Positions 1 through 8,426 of a stretch of DNA of 56,524 bases are shown one piece after another (the first letter of the stretch is position 1; every line of letters starts with the position of its first letter). A program made the position numbers and the translations under genes. The notes beneath the pieces are model-generated. The model was not told the origin of the DNA. It searched no databases and saw only the letters and a list, made by a program, of their open reading frames with translations. The DNA comes from Rhodococcus sp. KRD197 (GTDB lineage: Bacteria; Actinomycetota; Actinomycetes; Mycobacteriales; Mycobacteriaceae), in contig NZ_JABFAO010000014.1 in assembly GCF_017168235.1 (NCBI RefSeq), forward strand, positions 1 through 56,524. The letters are read 5' to 3'.

Positions 1-812
1 TCCCCACGGTCCAGCGGAAGGTCATCGCACCGATCGACGCACCCGACGGCTACGTGCTCGTTGGCGGCGAGCTCGTGCCGTACGACCCGAACCTGCTCGA
101 CCCAAACCTGGTCGAGCAGTTCAACAACACCGGAGCCGCTGTTCAGGCCGACGGCGGAAACTGGCTCGTCGACAATGGATTCGCCGACGCACCCCAAGCC
201 GACCGCATCGCCGCAGGCACGGCCACCGGCATCATCGCCGGCGGCGCCACCGGCTTCGCCGCGTCGATGGTTCCTGCCGCAGTGATCACCGGCACCGGAG
301 CCGCGATCGGCGGCGCACTCGGAGTCGCGGCCACCACCGGCACCGGTGCCATCGTCTGGGGCGGCCCAGTGGGCTGGGTGTTCATTCCCGGCGCAGCAGC
401 ACTCGCTGGCGCGGGCGTGGGCGCTGCCCTCTCGGCACCGATCGTACTGGGTCTGACCGGGGCAGGGGCTGCCATCGGCGGCGTCCTCGGTGCCACCGTC
501 CTCGGCGGCGAGCAGCAGATCATTGAAGAGCCCGCACCGCTCCCGGCGCCCGAGAGCGTCCCGGCGCCCCCTGCCGCGCCACTGACCGTCGACGCCCCCG
601 GCACCCAGAACGCCATCGACACCACCATCGGCCAGGCGGTCAGTGATGCCCAGGTCTGGACCGAACCCGCCTACGAGCCGGTCAAGGGGTTCACCACGAC
701 GGTCCTTGAGCAGCCTGCTGTGGCGGACACCGTAGCCGCGGTGAACACCGCCGTCGCTCCTGTACTCGAGCAGGCGAATGCCGCACTGGCAGGTCTGAAC
801 CTCGCGATCTGA
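1..812 (+). CDS. Gly/Ala-rich hydrophobic protein, partial at the window edge
   Basis: The reading frame is open from the left edge, so the true start lies outside the window. The first in-frame GTG is at position 54 but has no special support. The visible 260 or so residues contain a long Gly/Ala/Val-rich block, roughly residues 60-155 counted from position 54, with several glycine-zipper-like hydrophobic stretches. A Pro/Ala linker and an amphipathic tail follow. This composition suggests a membrane-inserting or cell-surface protein. Similar Gly-rich proteins sit near cutinase genes on actinobacterial conjugative plasmids, which fits the next genes. I do not recognise a catalytic motif. A GC-rich hairpin follows the stop closely. 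Confidence 0.6.
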   Translation, partial: PTVQRKVIAPIDAPDGYVLVGGELVPYDPNLLDPNLVEQFNNTGAAVQADGGNWLVDNGFADAPQADRIAAGTATGIIAGGATGFAASMVPAAVITGTGAAIGGALGVAATTGTGAIVWGGPVGWVFIPGAAALAGAGVGAALSAPIVLGLTGAGAAIGGVLGATVLGGEQQIIEEPAPLPAPESVPAPPAAPLTVDAPGTQNAIDTTIGQAVSDAQVWTEPAYEPVKGFTTTVLEQPAVADTVAAVNTAVAPVLEQANAALAGLNLAI

Positions 813-818
813 CCTCCG

Positions 819-857
819 GGTGCAGCCCGACCACCACCACTGTGGCCGGGCTGCACC
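819..857 (+). terminator. GC-rich inverted repeat, possible terminator
   Basis: Perfect 11-bp arms (819-829 and 847-857) enclose a 17-nt loop starting 7 nt after the preceding stop codon. There is no T-tract, as is common in high-GC actinobacteria. It would separate the first gene from the next translation unit. Confidence 0.5.
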
Positions 858-903
858 CGAAGGTTCGACCCGTTCCTCACCTCAACCCCCGGAAAGGCCT
901 GCT

Positions 904-1788
904 GTGGCACCCCCCGACCGCACCACCGACACCGACGACGGAACCGACGACTGGTTCCCCAAGCCTGTCGTCGACGAGACCGTCACCGCCGCAGCAGCTT
1001 CCGGGTATCCAACCGAGCGCAAGCTGACGGTCCTGGCCGAGCATCAGTCCGCCGATGTCGATTCGGACGACGACTGGTACGACGTCGCCGTGGACCAGCC
1101 TCACCTCGGCCACTCAGCCGCGCCGGCGGACGCATACGGCTCCTTCGATGCTCGTACCGCCGTGCTCCGTAACCAACGCCCCTACAGCGCACCGCAGCCG
1201 CCCGCACCGTCGTCGTGGTGGCGCAGGCATCGCGCGGGTGTCGCGGTCACCGCAGCGATCGCCGTCCTCGGCGGCAGCATCACGGGCGCGGCAGTCCTGG
1301 CCACCGGTCTCGGCGGCGAACCGGAACCGGCTGCGCCGATGGCTCGGGGCGACATCGTCACCACCACAGCCGTTCCGACCTCGGCGGCTCCCGCGGCGGC
1401 CGGTGCGGCCGCAGCCGATGTCACCTGGTGCAAGGGACAAGCAGACGGCGACCCGGTCACCGAAGACAGCGACGACCCGGGTGCAGTGGCGATCTGGCGT
1501 TTCGAGAAGGCCTTCTACTTCGACCGCGACGGAGCCGTTGCACGCGCGGCCGGTGCACCGGATGCGGTGATGGCCTCCGCTGGGCGCCTGCAAGAGGGCA
1601 TCGACCAGCTCGAACCGGCCATTGAGTTCTGTGTCCTGGCAGACCCTGTTGACGCCGGCGTCTATGACGTGACCGTCGTCGAACGCGGACCGGGGATCGA
1701 TGGCCGTATCAGCGGTCAACGGATTACCACCACCGCGGCGCAGGACGGCACGGCGCTTATCGCTGCCATCGTCCCGCGGCCCCTATGA
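904..1788 (+). CDS. Single-pass membrane protein with extracytoplasmic C-terminal domain
   Basis: I chose GTG 904 because GGAAAGG lies 6 nt upstream; an in-frame GTG at 820 lies inside the hairpin. The protein has an acidic Thr/Asp-rich cytoplasmic N-terminus of about 100 residues. One transmembrane segment follows a WWRRHR stop-transfer-like motif, then an Ala/Pro/Thr linker. The compact C-terminal domain of about 120 residues contains two cysteines (TWCKG and EFCVLAD) that could form a disulfide, and ends in beta-strand-like sequence. The topology recalls type IV secretion accessory proteins with NTF2-like domains, but I cannot assign it to VirB8 or another family. Its stop overlaps the next start (ATGA), so it is probably co-expressed with the cutinase-like gene. 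Confidence 0.6.
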   Translation: MAPPDRTTDTDDGTDDWFPKPVVDETVTAAAASGYPTERKLTVLAEHQSADVDSDDDWYDVAVDQPHLGHSAAPADAYGSFDARTAVLRNQRPYSAPQPPAPSSWWRRHRAGVAVTAAIAVLGGSITGAAVLATGLGGEPEPAAPMARGDIVTTTAVPTSAAPAAAGAAAADVTWCKGQADGDPVTEDSDDPGAVAIWRFEKAFYFDRDGAVARAAGAPDAVMASAGRLQEGIDQLEPAIEFCVLADPVDAGVYDVTVVERGPGIDGRISGQRITTTAAQDGTALIAAIVPRPL

Positions 1789-3488
1789 CCAGGCACATCC
1801 GCCAGGCCCCACCGAAGAAGAGAGAAGCCGTGCACACAACCATCGACCAGGTTCGCCGCCTCACCCCTCGCCTGCTCGCCGCCACCGCAGCGGTGACCAT
1901 CGTGGTCTCCGCCAGCGGTGTCGCGGCCGCGCAGCCGTCCGCGACACCGTCCCCGTCGAGCGGAAGCGAGGACTGCCCGGTACTGCATCTCGTGGTCGTC
2001 CCCGGCACCACCGAGATAGACGAGAACTCATCACCGGACACCGATTCCGGCTTCTTCTCCCGCCTGACCGTCCCGGCGATGCGCGACGCGAACTCCGGCG
2101 AGGGACCGGCTCTGGAGCGCAGCTACGTCCCGTACCCGGCGAGCTTCGGCGGTAAGCCGGGGGACCGCTCCGCCGTTCCGTACGCCCAGTCCGTCGATAT
2201 CGGCGTCGAGAACACCACCAACATGATCGCCGACATCGCCGCACGCTGCCCTGGCACCAAAGTCTTCCTCTCCGGTTACTCCCAGGGCGGCGAGGTCGCT
2301 TCCCAGGTGACCCGTGAAATCGGCGCAGGTACCGGTCCGATCGACCCCGACCAGTTCGCCGGTGCGGCGCTGTTTTCCGACCCGACCCGTGCCGAAGGTG
2401 AAGACGTGCTCGCCAGCGGCAACGCAGCACCGGCACCGGCACCGGGAACCGACGGTGCAGCCGTGGACACCGTCCAGCTCGCCCCCGCTGTGGCCGCAGC
2501 GCGGCCTGTCGGTGGCGGTATCGCGCCGACACCGAAGATCGCCGGGTTCGGAGCCGTATCGGACCGTGTCGCCTCCTACTGCACGGCAGGCGATCTGGCG
2601 TGCGACACCCCCGTCGACGCCCCGGCCGCGAAGCTCGTCGCTTCCATCGCCGGTCAGTCCTCGATGGACACCCGCGACCCCGTCCGCATTCTCACCGACG
2701 TCTCTACCGCTGTCGGACGTACTGCCCTGATGACCGGTGCCTCGGTGATCAACGACAACATCGACTTCGACTCGAAGGCCGGACGATTCGAGGTCAATTC
2801 GTCCTCGGAGACGGTGCTGTCGAAGATGGCGAAGTACTCCGACCCGTCCGCGACGTCGCCCGACGAGATGATCGACGAAGGCCTCAGTGCGGTCACCAAG
2901 ATCGCTGGAATGGCCATCGGCGCAGCGATCACCGTCGCCAAGGACGTCATCACCCCCGAAACCATCGGCCAGCTCGCCACCGTCGGCCTGACGAACCCAC
3001 CCGCAGCCTTGGGCATCCTCGCGACGAAGGTCCTCTCGTCGGCGGTCAAGCTCGTGCCCCCGGCAACGATCGACTCCGCCGTCGACGTCGCGTTCAAGGA
3101 AGTGTCGAACACCATCGACGAAAACGCCGGCCTCGCGCAACTTGTCACCGACACCTCGTACTGGAACACCGCGACCAAACACGGCTCCTACGACAGTGTT
3201 CCGGTCGGATCGAAAGGTGAAACCCCCGTCGAGCTGACTGTCCGGTGGATCGTCGCACTCGCTGCCGACCTGACCGGCGATCAGTCTCTCGCCGACAAGG
3301 TCGGGGCAGTGATCAACCAAGGCGCGGCATTGTTCGCCACCACCGACACCGTCCGCAGCGCCGGGAGCATCCTCGCCGCCCACGCCACTGTCGGGGCCAC
3401 CGGTCCCGCCAGGACCGCAGCGGCTACCACCACCTCTGACGTGCCTGCCGCAGCACCCACGACCGTCTCACCGACCACCACTCGGTGA
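1785..3488 (+). CDS. Secreted cutinase-family alpha/beta hydrolase with large insertion
   Basis: This is a cutinase-like serine esterase, predicted to be secreted. Numbered from ATG 1785, a signal peptide ends near ANA-type residue 49 (GVAAAQ). The nucleophile motif GYSQG places Ser166. The family motif CTAGDLAC follows with Asp270, and KHGSY supplies His466 as the likely third triad member. In ordinary cutinases the Asp and His are about a dozen residues apart; here about 190 residues intervene, giving 567 residues instead of 200-250. GTG 1830, after a purine-rich stretch, would give a more ordinary 35-residue signal peptide and is a real alternative start. ATG 1785 overlaps the previous stop. 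Hydrolases of this kind occur on actinobacterial conjugative plasmids, possibly acting on the lipid-rich envelope. The substrate is unknown. Confidence 0.75.
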   Translation: MTRHIRQAPPKKREAVHTTIDQVRRLTPRLLAATAAVTIVVSASGVAAAQPSATPSPSSGSEDCPVLHLVVVPGTTEIDENSSPDTDSGFFSRLTVPAMRDANSGEGPALERSYVPYPASFGGKPGDRSAVPYAQSVDIGVENTTNMIADIAARCPGTKVFLSGYSQGGEVASQVTREIGAGTGPIDPDQFAGAALFSDPTRAEGEDVLASGNAAPAPAPGTDGAAVDTVQLAPAVAAARPVGGGIAPTPKIAGFGAVSDRVASYCTAGDLACDTPVDAPAAKLVASIAGQSSMDTRDPVRILTDVSTAVGRTALMTGASVINDNIDFDSKAGRFEVNSSSETVLSKMAKYSDPSATSPDEMIDEGLSAVTKIAGMAIGAAITVAKDVITPETIGQLATVGLTNPPAALGILATKVLSSAVKLVPPATIDSAVDVAFKEVSNTIDENAGLAQLVTDTSYWNTATKHGSYDSVPVGSKGETPVELTVRWIVALAADLTGDQSLADKVGAVINQGAALFATTDTVRSAGSILAAHATVGATGPARTAAATTTSDVPAAAPTTVSPTTTR

Positions 3489-4165
3489 CCGAGAACGCCG
3501 GAGAAGGAGGTGCGCCCGAGATGGCCGCACAACCAGCAGAGCACCGTGACTACTACCGAGACGGCGATTCGTCGGTCACCCCGGCCGGGCTGCGGATACC
3601 GCCGTCGACGCGCCGGGCACCGATCCACGAGAACCCGGTCTCGGTCCACGGTCGCCCGCCCGTGATGTGGCTCCTTGCCGCTCACGGACGCTCCGGCGCA
3701 GGCACACTCGCTCAGATCTGGGCCCCGGCGGGCGACGCCCGCCGGGGCTGGCCCGCCGCCGACCGCCACCGAGGCGTCGTGGTCGTCTCACGCACTGACC
3801 GCGACGGACTCGCCGCCGCGCACGATCTGCTCCTGCAATCGGCCGCAGGACTGACCGGCGGATGCACCCTCCTCGGGTTGGTGCTGGTTCCCGACGCACC
3901 CGGCCCGCTCCCGAAAACACTGCGTAGACGTGCCGACGTCGTCGCCTCCGCAGCACCGGCAGTCTGGCGAATTCCGTATGTCGAGGATCTGCGCACCCAC
4001 AGCCAGAACGAGCTGGCGATCTGGACTCCTACCGCACCCGACCCACCCCCACCTGGACGAATGACGGCACCGTCGTCCGGTTCGACGGTGCCAAGGAATT
4101 CGCGAACCTCCAGGTCGGATACGACCCCGCGCAGCGGTGGGTGCTCGTGTTCGCGGTCACGATGA
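3485..4165 (+). CDS. Plasmid-type protein (DUF6668-like) fused out of frame to resB DNA
   Basis: The start GTG 3485 overlaps the cutinase stop (GTGA). Residues 1 to about 180 form a coherent protein containing WLLAAHGRSGAGTLAQIW, a P-loop-like or DUF6668-type segment, followed by a hydrophobic strand and a DLRTHSQNELAIW segment. After about position 4055 the DNA matches the 3' part of resB but is read in the wrong frame, giving a low-complexity Pro/Ser/Arg tail. The last 35-40 residues are therefore a recombination artefact, and the native C-terminus is lost or altered. The gene may still be translated. The DUF6668 assignment comes from motif memory and is moderate. Confidence 0.5.
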   Translation: MTENAGEGGAPEMAAQPAEHRDYYRDGDSSVTPAGLRIPPSTRRAPIHENPVSVHGRPPVMWLLAAHGRSGAGTLAQIWAPAGDARRGWPAADRHRGVVVVSRTDRDGLAAAHDLLLQSAAGLTGGCTLLGLVLVPDAPGPLPKTLRRRADVVASAAPAVWRIPYVEDLRTHSQNELAIWTPTAPDPPPPGRMTAPSSGSTVPRNSRTSRSDTTPRSGGCSCSRSR

Positions 4166-4374
4166 TGACCGGACTACTGGTGTCCCTGGTCATCACACGT
4201 CGCCGTGTCTGGTTCCGGGTCCACCCCGGCGAGCGCGGTCTCTCGCCAGTGGACATGGGTGGCCTGGCTCGCACCGATCACGCCGGCTGGGGACCGGAAT
4301 TCCAGACCCTTCGGTTGAAGATCTGGCCGCACACGCAGAGCCCGTCCGAGAACCACGACAGAGAAACGGTGTAG
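4060..4374 (+). pseudogene. resB: 3' fragment of resB (cytochrome c biogenesis)
   Basis: Read in the frame ending at TAG 4372, this stretch encodes DGAKEFANLQVGYDPAQ, a transmembrane segment, and the ARTDHAGWGPEF tail. It is nearly identical to the last 105 or so residues of the intact ResB at 17633-19258. The first 440 residues are missing and no start codon of its own is evident. It abuts the plasmid gene at 3485, so it marks the left breakpoint of cassette copy 1. The intergenic spacing to ccsA is the same as in copy 2, which shows that ccsA was once translated behind a full resB here as well. Confidence 0.85.
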
Positions 4375-4378
4375 CACC

Positions 4379-5341
4379 ATGCCGATCGACGACACCCTCG
4401 CCCGGTGGAGCGACATCAGCTTCGAGACCGCCTTCGTGGTCTATCTCCTCGCCGCGATCGCATTCCTCGCACAGCTCGCAACGACCCGTAGCGCGGAACT
4501 GCACAATACGGAGCGACTTCGTGCTCGGATCATTGCTGCCACGTCGACGACGCCCGGACGCATTCCCGACGCACCCCGGCGAGTTCCATCCGAACGTTTC
4601 GGGCGTAGCGGACTCGGGCTGGTGATGGTGGCACTGACCCTGCATATCGGGTCGATCATCCTTCGCGGGATCGCCACCGGCAGGCCGCCGTGGGGCAACA
4701 TGTACGAATTCGTCTCGGTCACCTGCGCAGCAGGTGTAGTCGCTGCACTGGTGGTGCTGCGCTCGACGCAGCTACGCACCCTGTGGTTGTTCGTTCTGGT
4801 GCCGACGTTGATCCTGCTGTTCGTCGCCGGCACCGTGCTGTACGCCGACGCAGCACCGGTGGTACCGGCACTGCAGTCGTACTGGCTGCCGGTGCACGTC
4901 TCCATCGTCTCGCTCGGCAGCGGGGTGTTCCTGATCTCCGGGGTTGCGAGCGCGCTGTTCCTGATCCGCATGAAGCATCCCGAGGACTCGGGCAGCCGCG
5001 TGAGCCGGATCGCAGCCCGCCTGCCCTCCGCGCAGACACTGGACATCGTGGCCTACAAGACCACGATCTTCGCCTTCCCGCTCTTCGGCGTCGGCGTCAT
5101 CCTCGGCGCTATCTGGGCCGAAGCCGCGTGGGGCCGGTTCTGGGGCTGGGATCCGAAAGAAACGGTCTCCTTCATCACCTGGATCGTCTACGCCTCCTAC
5201 CTGCACGCCCGCGCCACCAGCGGGTGGCGCAACACCCGCGCAGCATGGATCAACATCGCCGGATTCGTGGCGATGCTGTTCAATCTGTTCATCATCAACA
5301 TGGTCGTCTCCGGCCTGCACTCCTACGCAGGCCTGAACTGA
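4379..5341 (+). CDS. ccsA: Cytochrome c biogenesis protein CcsA/CcsB-type, copy 1
   Basis: This is the haem-handling membrane subunit of the system II (ResB-CcsA) cytochrome c synthase. It moves haem to the outer face and attaches it to apocytochrome CxxCH motifs. The 320-residue protein has multiple transmembrane segments and the diagnostic tryptophan-rich loop WGWDPKETVSF near residue 255. A conserved His precedes it on an outer loop (LTLHIGS). It is a close paralogue of 19263-20234. Its partner ResB is only a fragment here, so function would need the ResB from copy 2 or the chromosome. Transcription probably comes by read-through from the plasmid genes upstream, since the palindromic operator found before copy 2 is absent. 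Confidence 0.9.
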   Translation: MPIDDTLARWSDISFETAFVVYLLAAIAFLAQLATTRSAELHNTERLRARIIAATSTTPGRIPDAPRRVPSERFGRSGLGLVMVALTLHIGSIILRGIATGRPPWGNMYEFVSVTCAAGVVAALVVLRSTQLRTLWLFVLVPTLILLFVAGTVLYADAAPVVPALQSYWLPVHVSIVSLGSGVFLISGVASALFLIRMKHPEDSGSRVSRIAARLPSAQTLDIVAYKTTIFAFPLFGVGVILGAIWAEAAWGRFWGWDPKETVSFITWIVYASYLHARATSGWRNTRAAWINIAGFVAMLFNLFIINMVVSGLHSYAGLN

Positions 5342-5347
5342 TGACCG

Positions 5348-5647
5348 CTATCTGCCTCTCAGCGCGTCCGTACGGTCCTGCGGAATGGGCATCGGCGACA
5401 TCGGTCCCGCCTCGACCCGGCCGGTGTTACCGGCCGGGTATCGCCCCGACCACGATCCTGGAGCAGCGATCACGATCCGGATCACCTGACCCCAGGATTC
5501 GCGCCGATCATGTTCTACCGCCGCAGCTTTCACCATCGCGGCGTGGTTGAGAGCATGCAATCACGGATAGTGCTGCGAGAGGATGTGTGTTCGTTCGAGG
5601 TGGTGCCAGCGCACCTCTGTTGTCGATGCCGCTGCTGCTGGGGTCAT
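5348..5647 (-). pseudogene. DUF3703 family protein interrupted by an in-frame TGA
   Basis: Reading from ATG 5647, the product begins MTPAAAASTTEVRWHHLER, continues through a His-rich HILSQHYP and meets TGA at 5561-5563. The same frame then resumes with LHALNHAAM and IVIAAPGSWSGRYPAGNTGR up to TAG at 5348. The two halves together match the roughly 100-residue DUF3703 family, in which this position is normally aromatic (WPHT-like), so TGG to TGA is the likely change. The gene lies downstream of the P-type ATPase on the same strand; DUF3703 genes often accompany Cd/Zn/Co efflux genes. A C-terminal fragment of a second copy survives at 20244-20381. Stop read-through cannot be excluded. Confidence 0.75.
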
Positions 5648-5695
5648 GTCGATCCCGTAGAGCCTGCATGCAGTCCGATCACCGCCCGCAGGTCT

Positions 5696-7900
5696 CTACC
5701 TTCCCTGACCGAGTTCGCTTCGCGCGGGAGTCGATGTGCAGCAGGTACATCCATCCGAGCACCCGGAGCTGCCATCGTCTGCTCCGATCGCCGATGGTGA
5801 CGTTGTGGTGGTGGAGGCCAGTGGGTTCCCAGATGCGAGAGGTGCGGTGTTCCTCGGCGTCGGAGCCGGAGCGCAGCAGGCATCCTCGAAGGCCGCTGCG
5901 GGTGCGATCGTGACGTTGAGGGCACCGGACGCCGCGGGCGGGGGCACGAAACCGTCCAAGGGGGTGGTGCGGGCGGCGCGAATCGCATTGGCTATGACCA
6001 GGACTTCGGCGAGTTCGTGGACGAGCACCACGGTGGCCAAGCCCAGGACACCGGTAGCAGCCAGTGGGACGAGCACGCCGATGATGGCAATCGACAAGGC
6101 GATGTTCTCGATCATGATGCGCCGGGCGCGTCGAGCGTGGGCCAGCACCTGCGGTAGATGCCGGAGGTCCTCACCCATGAGGGCAACATCGGCGGTCTCG
6201 ATGGCAACGTCGGTTCCCATCGCGCCCATGGCGATCCCGACATCTGCGGTCGCCAAGGCAGGAGCGTCGTTGATGCCGTCGCCGACCATGGCAATCTTGC
6301 GTCCGGCCGCGATGTCGGTCAGCAGGGCCGCTTTGTCCTCGGGCAGTAGTTCGGCGTGGACGGCGGTGATGCCCGCCTGGGTCGCCAGGGCCTGCGCAGT
6401 GAGCGCGTTGTCGCCGGTGAGCATCGCAGTGTCGATACCGAGCGCGGTGAGTTGGCGGACAGCCTCGGCGGCCTCGGGCCGCAGTTCGTCGCGGACGGCG
6501 ATCGCAGCGATCAGAACTCCGGCGCGTTCGACGAGAACGACTGTGGCACCGCTGCTTTGGAGACGAGCGACGTCGGCGTGGAACTCCTCGGAGCTGGGGT
6601 GTGTGTCGAACCAGCTCGGTTTCCCGAGCCTGATCGGGGCTCCGTCGAGGGTGCCGGTCAGGCCGTGCCCGGCGATGGCAGTGACATCATCGGCTGCCGC
6701 GACGGTTGATACGGAGGCCAGTACGGCGCGGGCGAGTGGATGCTCGCTGCGCGCTTCGAGCGCAGCAGCAACGGCCAGCGCGTCGTCGCGGCTGATTCCC
6801 GCAGCGGTGACGACGTCGACGACCTCCGGTCGTCCTGCGGTGAGGGTGCCGGTCTTGTCCAAGGCGACGACGCGAATGCGGCCCAGCTCTTCCACTGCTG
6901 CACCGCCTTTGATCAATGCCCCGTTGCGGCTCGCAGCCCCGATCGCCGCCACCACCGACAGCGGCACCGAGATGGCCAACGCGCACGGTGATGCCGCGAC
7001 CAGGACCACCAGTGCGCGTTCGAGCCACAACATGGGGTCACCGAGCACCGCACCGACGCCAGCGACGAGTACGGCGAGAATCATGATCGAGGGCACGAGC
7101 GGACGTGCGATACGGTCCGCCAGCCGTTGGCCGGCCCCTTTGCGGTCCTGGGCCTGTTCGACGATGCGGACGATGCGAGCAAGCGAACTCTCCGATGCCG
7201 GCGCGGTGACGGTGACCTCGATGGCCCCGCCGCCGTTGATGGCACCGGCATGCACCTCGTCACCGACACCGGCTTCGATGGGCACGGACTCGCCGGTGAT
7301 CGCAGACACGTCCAGATTCGTCGAACCGCGAGCGATGGTGCCGTCCGTGGCAGCTCGCTCACCCGGCCGCAGCACCATGATGTCCCCGATCACGACCTCG
7401 TCGGGGGACAGGGCCTGCTCGGTTCCACCGCGCAGGACAGATACCGTCGGCGGCACCAACGACAGGAGTGCGCGCAGTCCGCGGCGGGTCTTGGTGACCG
7501 CGTATTCCTCGAGTCCCTCGGCGACGGAGAACAAGATACCGAGCATCGCGGCCTCGGGGATCTGGCCCAATGCGATGGCACCGAGGAGCGCGATCGTCAT
7601 CAGCGTGCCGACACCGATGCGTCCGTGTCGCAGATTTCTCACCGTCGCGGGAACGAAGGTGACGGCGGCGATCGCGGCAGCGATCAGAGCGCCGACGGTC
7701 GCAACCGCATCGGCACCCGTTCGACCGAGCAACCACGATGCGCCCAGGATGATCGCGGCGGCCGACGCGAGTTGCAGCTCGCGGACCTGCCACAACCTCG
7801 GGAGTGCATCGGTCGGAGCCGGACCTCCCGTGCCCGCACCGTCAGCAGTGGATTCGGTGGTCGGCGCTGCCGGGGTAGGTCCGCAGCACGCGTCAACCAT
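5696..7900 (-). CDS. P1B-type heavy metal ATPase, SPC class (Cd/Zn/Co/Pb)
   Basis: This metal-exporting P-type ATPase has 734 residues. It shows the phosphorylation motif DKTGT, the hinge GDGINDAPAL, a TGES-type actuator segment (AITGESVPIE) and the P1B HP motif (SEHPLA). The transmembrane metal site is SPC rather than CPC, and the sixth membrane helix carries HELAEVL. Both features point to the P1B-4-like group (CtpG/CtpD type; Co, Cd or Zn) rather than copper. There is no classical N-terminal HMA domain. Instead it has CC near residue 5 and a Cys-rich C-terminal tail with DACCAP and CSDGCTCCT, probably metal-sensing or metal-loading. It starts 8 nt inside the end of the CadC-like repressor gene, so the two form one operon. 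The substrate is inferred from motifs and the neighbour. Confidence 0.9.
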   Translation of the reverse strand: MVDACCGPTPAAPTTESTADGAGTGGPAPTDALPRLWQVRELQLASAAAIILGASWLLGRTGADAVATVGALIAAAIAAVTFVPATVRNLRHGRIGVGTLMTIALLGAIALGQIPEAAMLGILFSVAEGLEEYAVTKTRRGLRALLSLVPPTVSVLRGGTEQALSPDEVVIGDIMVLRPGERAATDGTIARGSTNLDVSAITGESVPIEAGVGDEVHAGAINGGGAIEVTVTAPASESSLARIVRIVEQAQDRKGAGQRLADRIARPLVPSIMILAVLVAGVGAVLGDPMLWLERALVVLVAASPCALAISVPLSVVAAIGAASRNGALIKGGAAVEELGRIRVVALDKTGTLTAGRPEVVDVVTAAGISRDDALAVAAALEARSEHPLARAVLASVSTVAAADDVTAIAGHGLTGTLDGAPIRLGKPSWFDTHPSSEEFHADVARLQSSGATVVLVERAGVLIAAIAVRDELRPEAAEAVRQLTALGIDTAMLTGDNALTAQALATQAGITAVHAELLPEDKAALLTDIAAGRKIAMVGDGINDAPALATADVGIAMGAMGTDVAIETADVALMGEDLRHLPQVLAHARRARRIMIENIALSIAIIGVLVPLAATGVLGLATVVLVHELAEVLVIANAIRAARTTPLDGFVPPPAASGALNVTIAPAAAFEDACCAPAPTPRNTAPLASGNPLASTTTTSPSAIGADDGSSGCSDGCTCCTSTPARSELGQGR

Positions 7901-8297
7901 GATCTACCCCGGTGAGATCAGTGGCGGTCGAGGCGGTGGGCAGTACCTCGGTCAGTGTCGCGAGCAGTCGGGTGCCGCGGTCGGTGAGCGCATACATGAC
8001 CAACTTTCCCTCTCTGTTCGATGTGACGGCGTCCGCGGCTTTGAGTTTGCGGAGATGGTGGGAGACCAGCTTCTGGCTCTGTCCCACGATCCACGCGATG
8101 TCGCAGCCGCACATCTGCCCGCCGGCGTTCAACGCGAGCGCGATGGTCAGTCGGGTGGGGTCGCCGAATGCTCGGGCAGCGTCGGCGACGGGTTCGATAT
8201 CGCCGAGCGCGGGCAGAGTAGCGCGAACCCTCTCGGCGTGAGGGAGGTCCATACACAACAGATCGCACGAGTCCAGAGGTTCCAAGGCCATGGTCAC
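7893..8297 (-). CDS. ArsR/SmtB-family metal repressor, CadC-like
   Basis: This 134-residue winged-helix repressor probably senses Cd, Pb or Zn and controls the ATPase that follows. It carries the CadC set of ligands: Cys11 and Cys15 in SCDLLCMD near the N-terminus, and Cys63 and Cys65 in QMCGCDIA of the alpha3-equivalent helix. The DNA-recognition helix is QSQKLVSHHLRKL. GTG 8297 and ATG 8291 are both possible starts; neither has a Shine-Dalgarno sequence and an inverted repeat sits 3-4 nt upstream, so the transcript may be leaderless. The divergent dsbA-like gene shares the intergenic region. The CadC-like assignment rests on cysteine spacing, and the exact metal is inference. Confidence 0.88.
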   Translation of the reverse strand: MTMALEPLDSCDLLCMDLPHAERVRATLPALGDIEPVADAARAFGDPTRLTIALALNAGGQMCGCDIAWIVGQSQKLVSHHLRKLKAADAVTSNREGKLVMYALTDRGTRLLATLTEVLPTASTATDLTGVDHG

Positions 8298-8300
8298 AAT

Positions 8301-8357
8301 CTAACAATCATGCGATCGTTAGGGAAGGGCTTTGGTCAACGTTCGTACGATTGTTAG
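8301..8357. promoter_or_regulatory. Probable operator region of the CadC-like repressor
   Basis: An inverted repeat at 8301-8322 (CTAACAATC and GATCGTTAG around ATGC, one mismatch) lies directly before the repressor start. A second, weaker copy with a GATTGTTAG half-site ends at 8357. Two dyads between divergent genes fit autoregulation plus control of the dsbA-VKOR-tlpA operon. Confidence 0.55.
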
Positions 8358-8426
8358 TGTCATAACGAGTCGAAACGCCCATATCGGGCCCATTGATCAG
8401 TCCGAACGAATCGAGAAGGTAGTTGT

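Noticed and set aside
2031..3383. 450-residue minus-strand frame opposite the cutinase gene
   Set aside because: Asp/Gly/Val-rich shadow; the cutinase triad, signal peptide and overlap with neighbours are all on the plus strand.
5736..8357. Very long plus-strand open frame opposite the P-type ATPase
   Set aside because: It is Ala/Thr/Ser/Arg-rich without domains and lies antisense to a full set of ATPase motifs; it is a GC-bias shadow.
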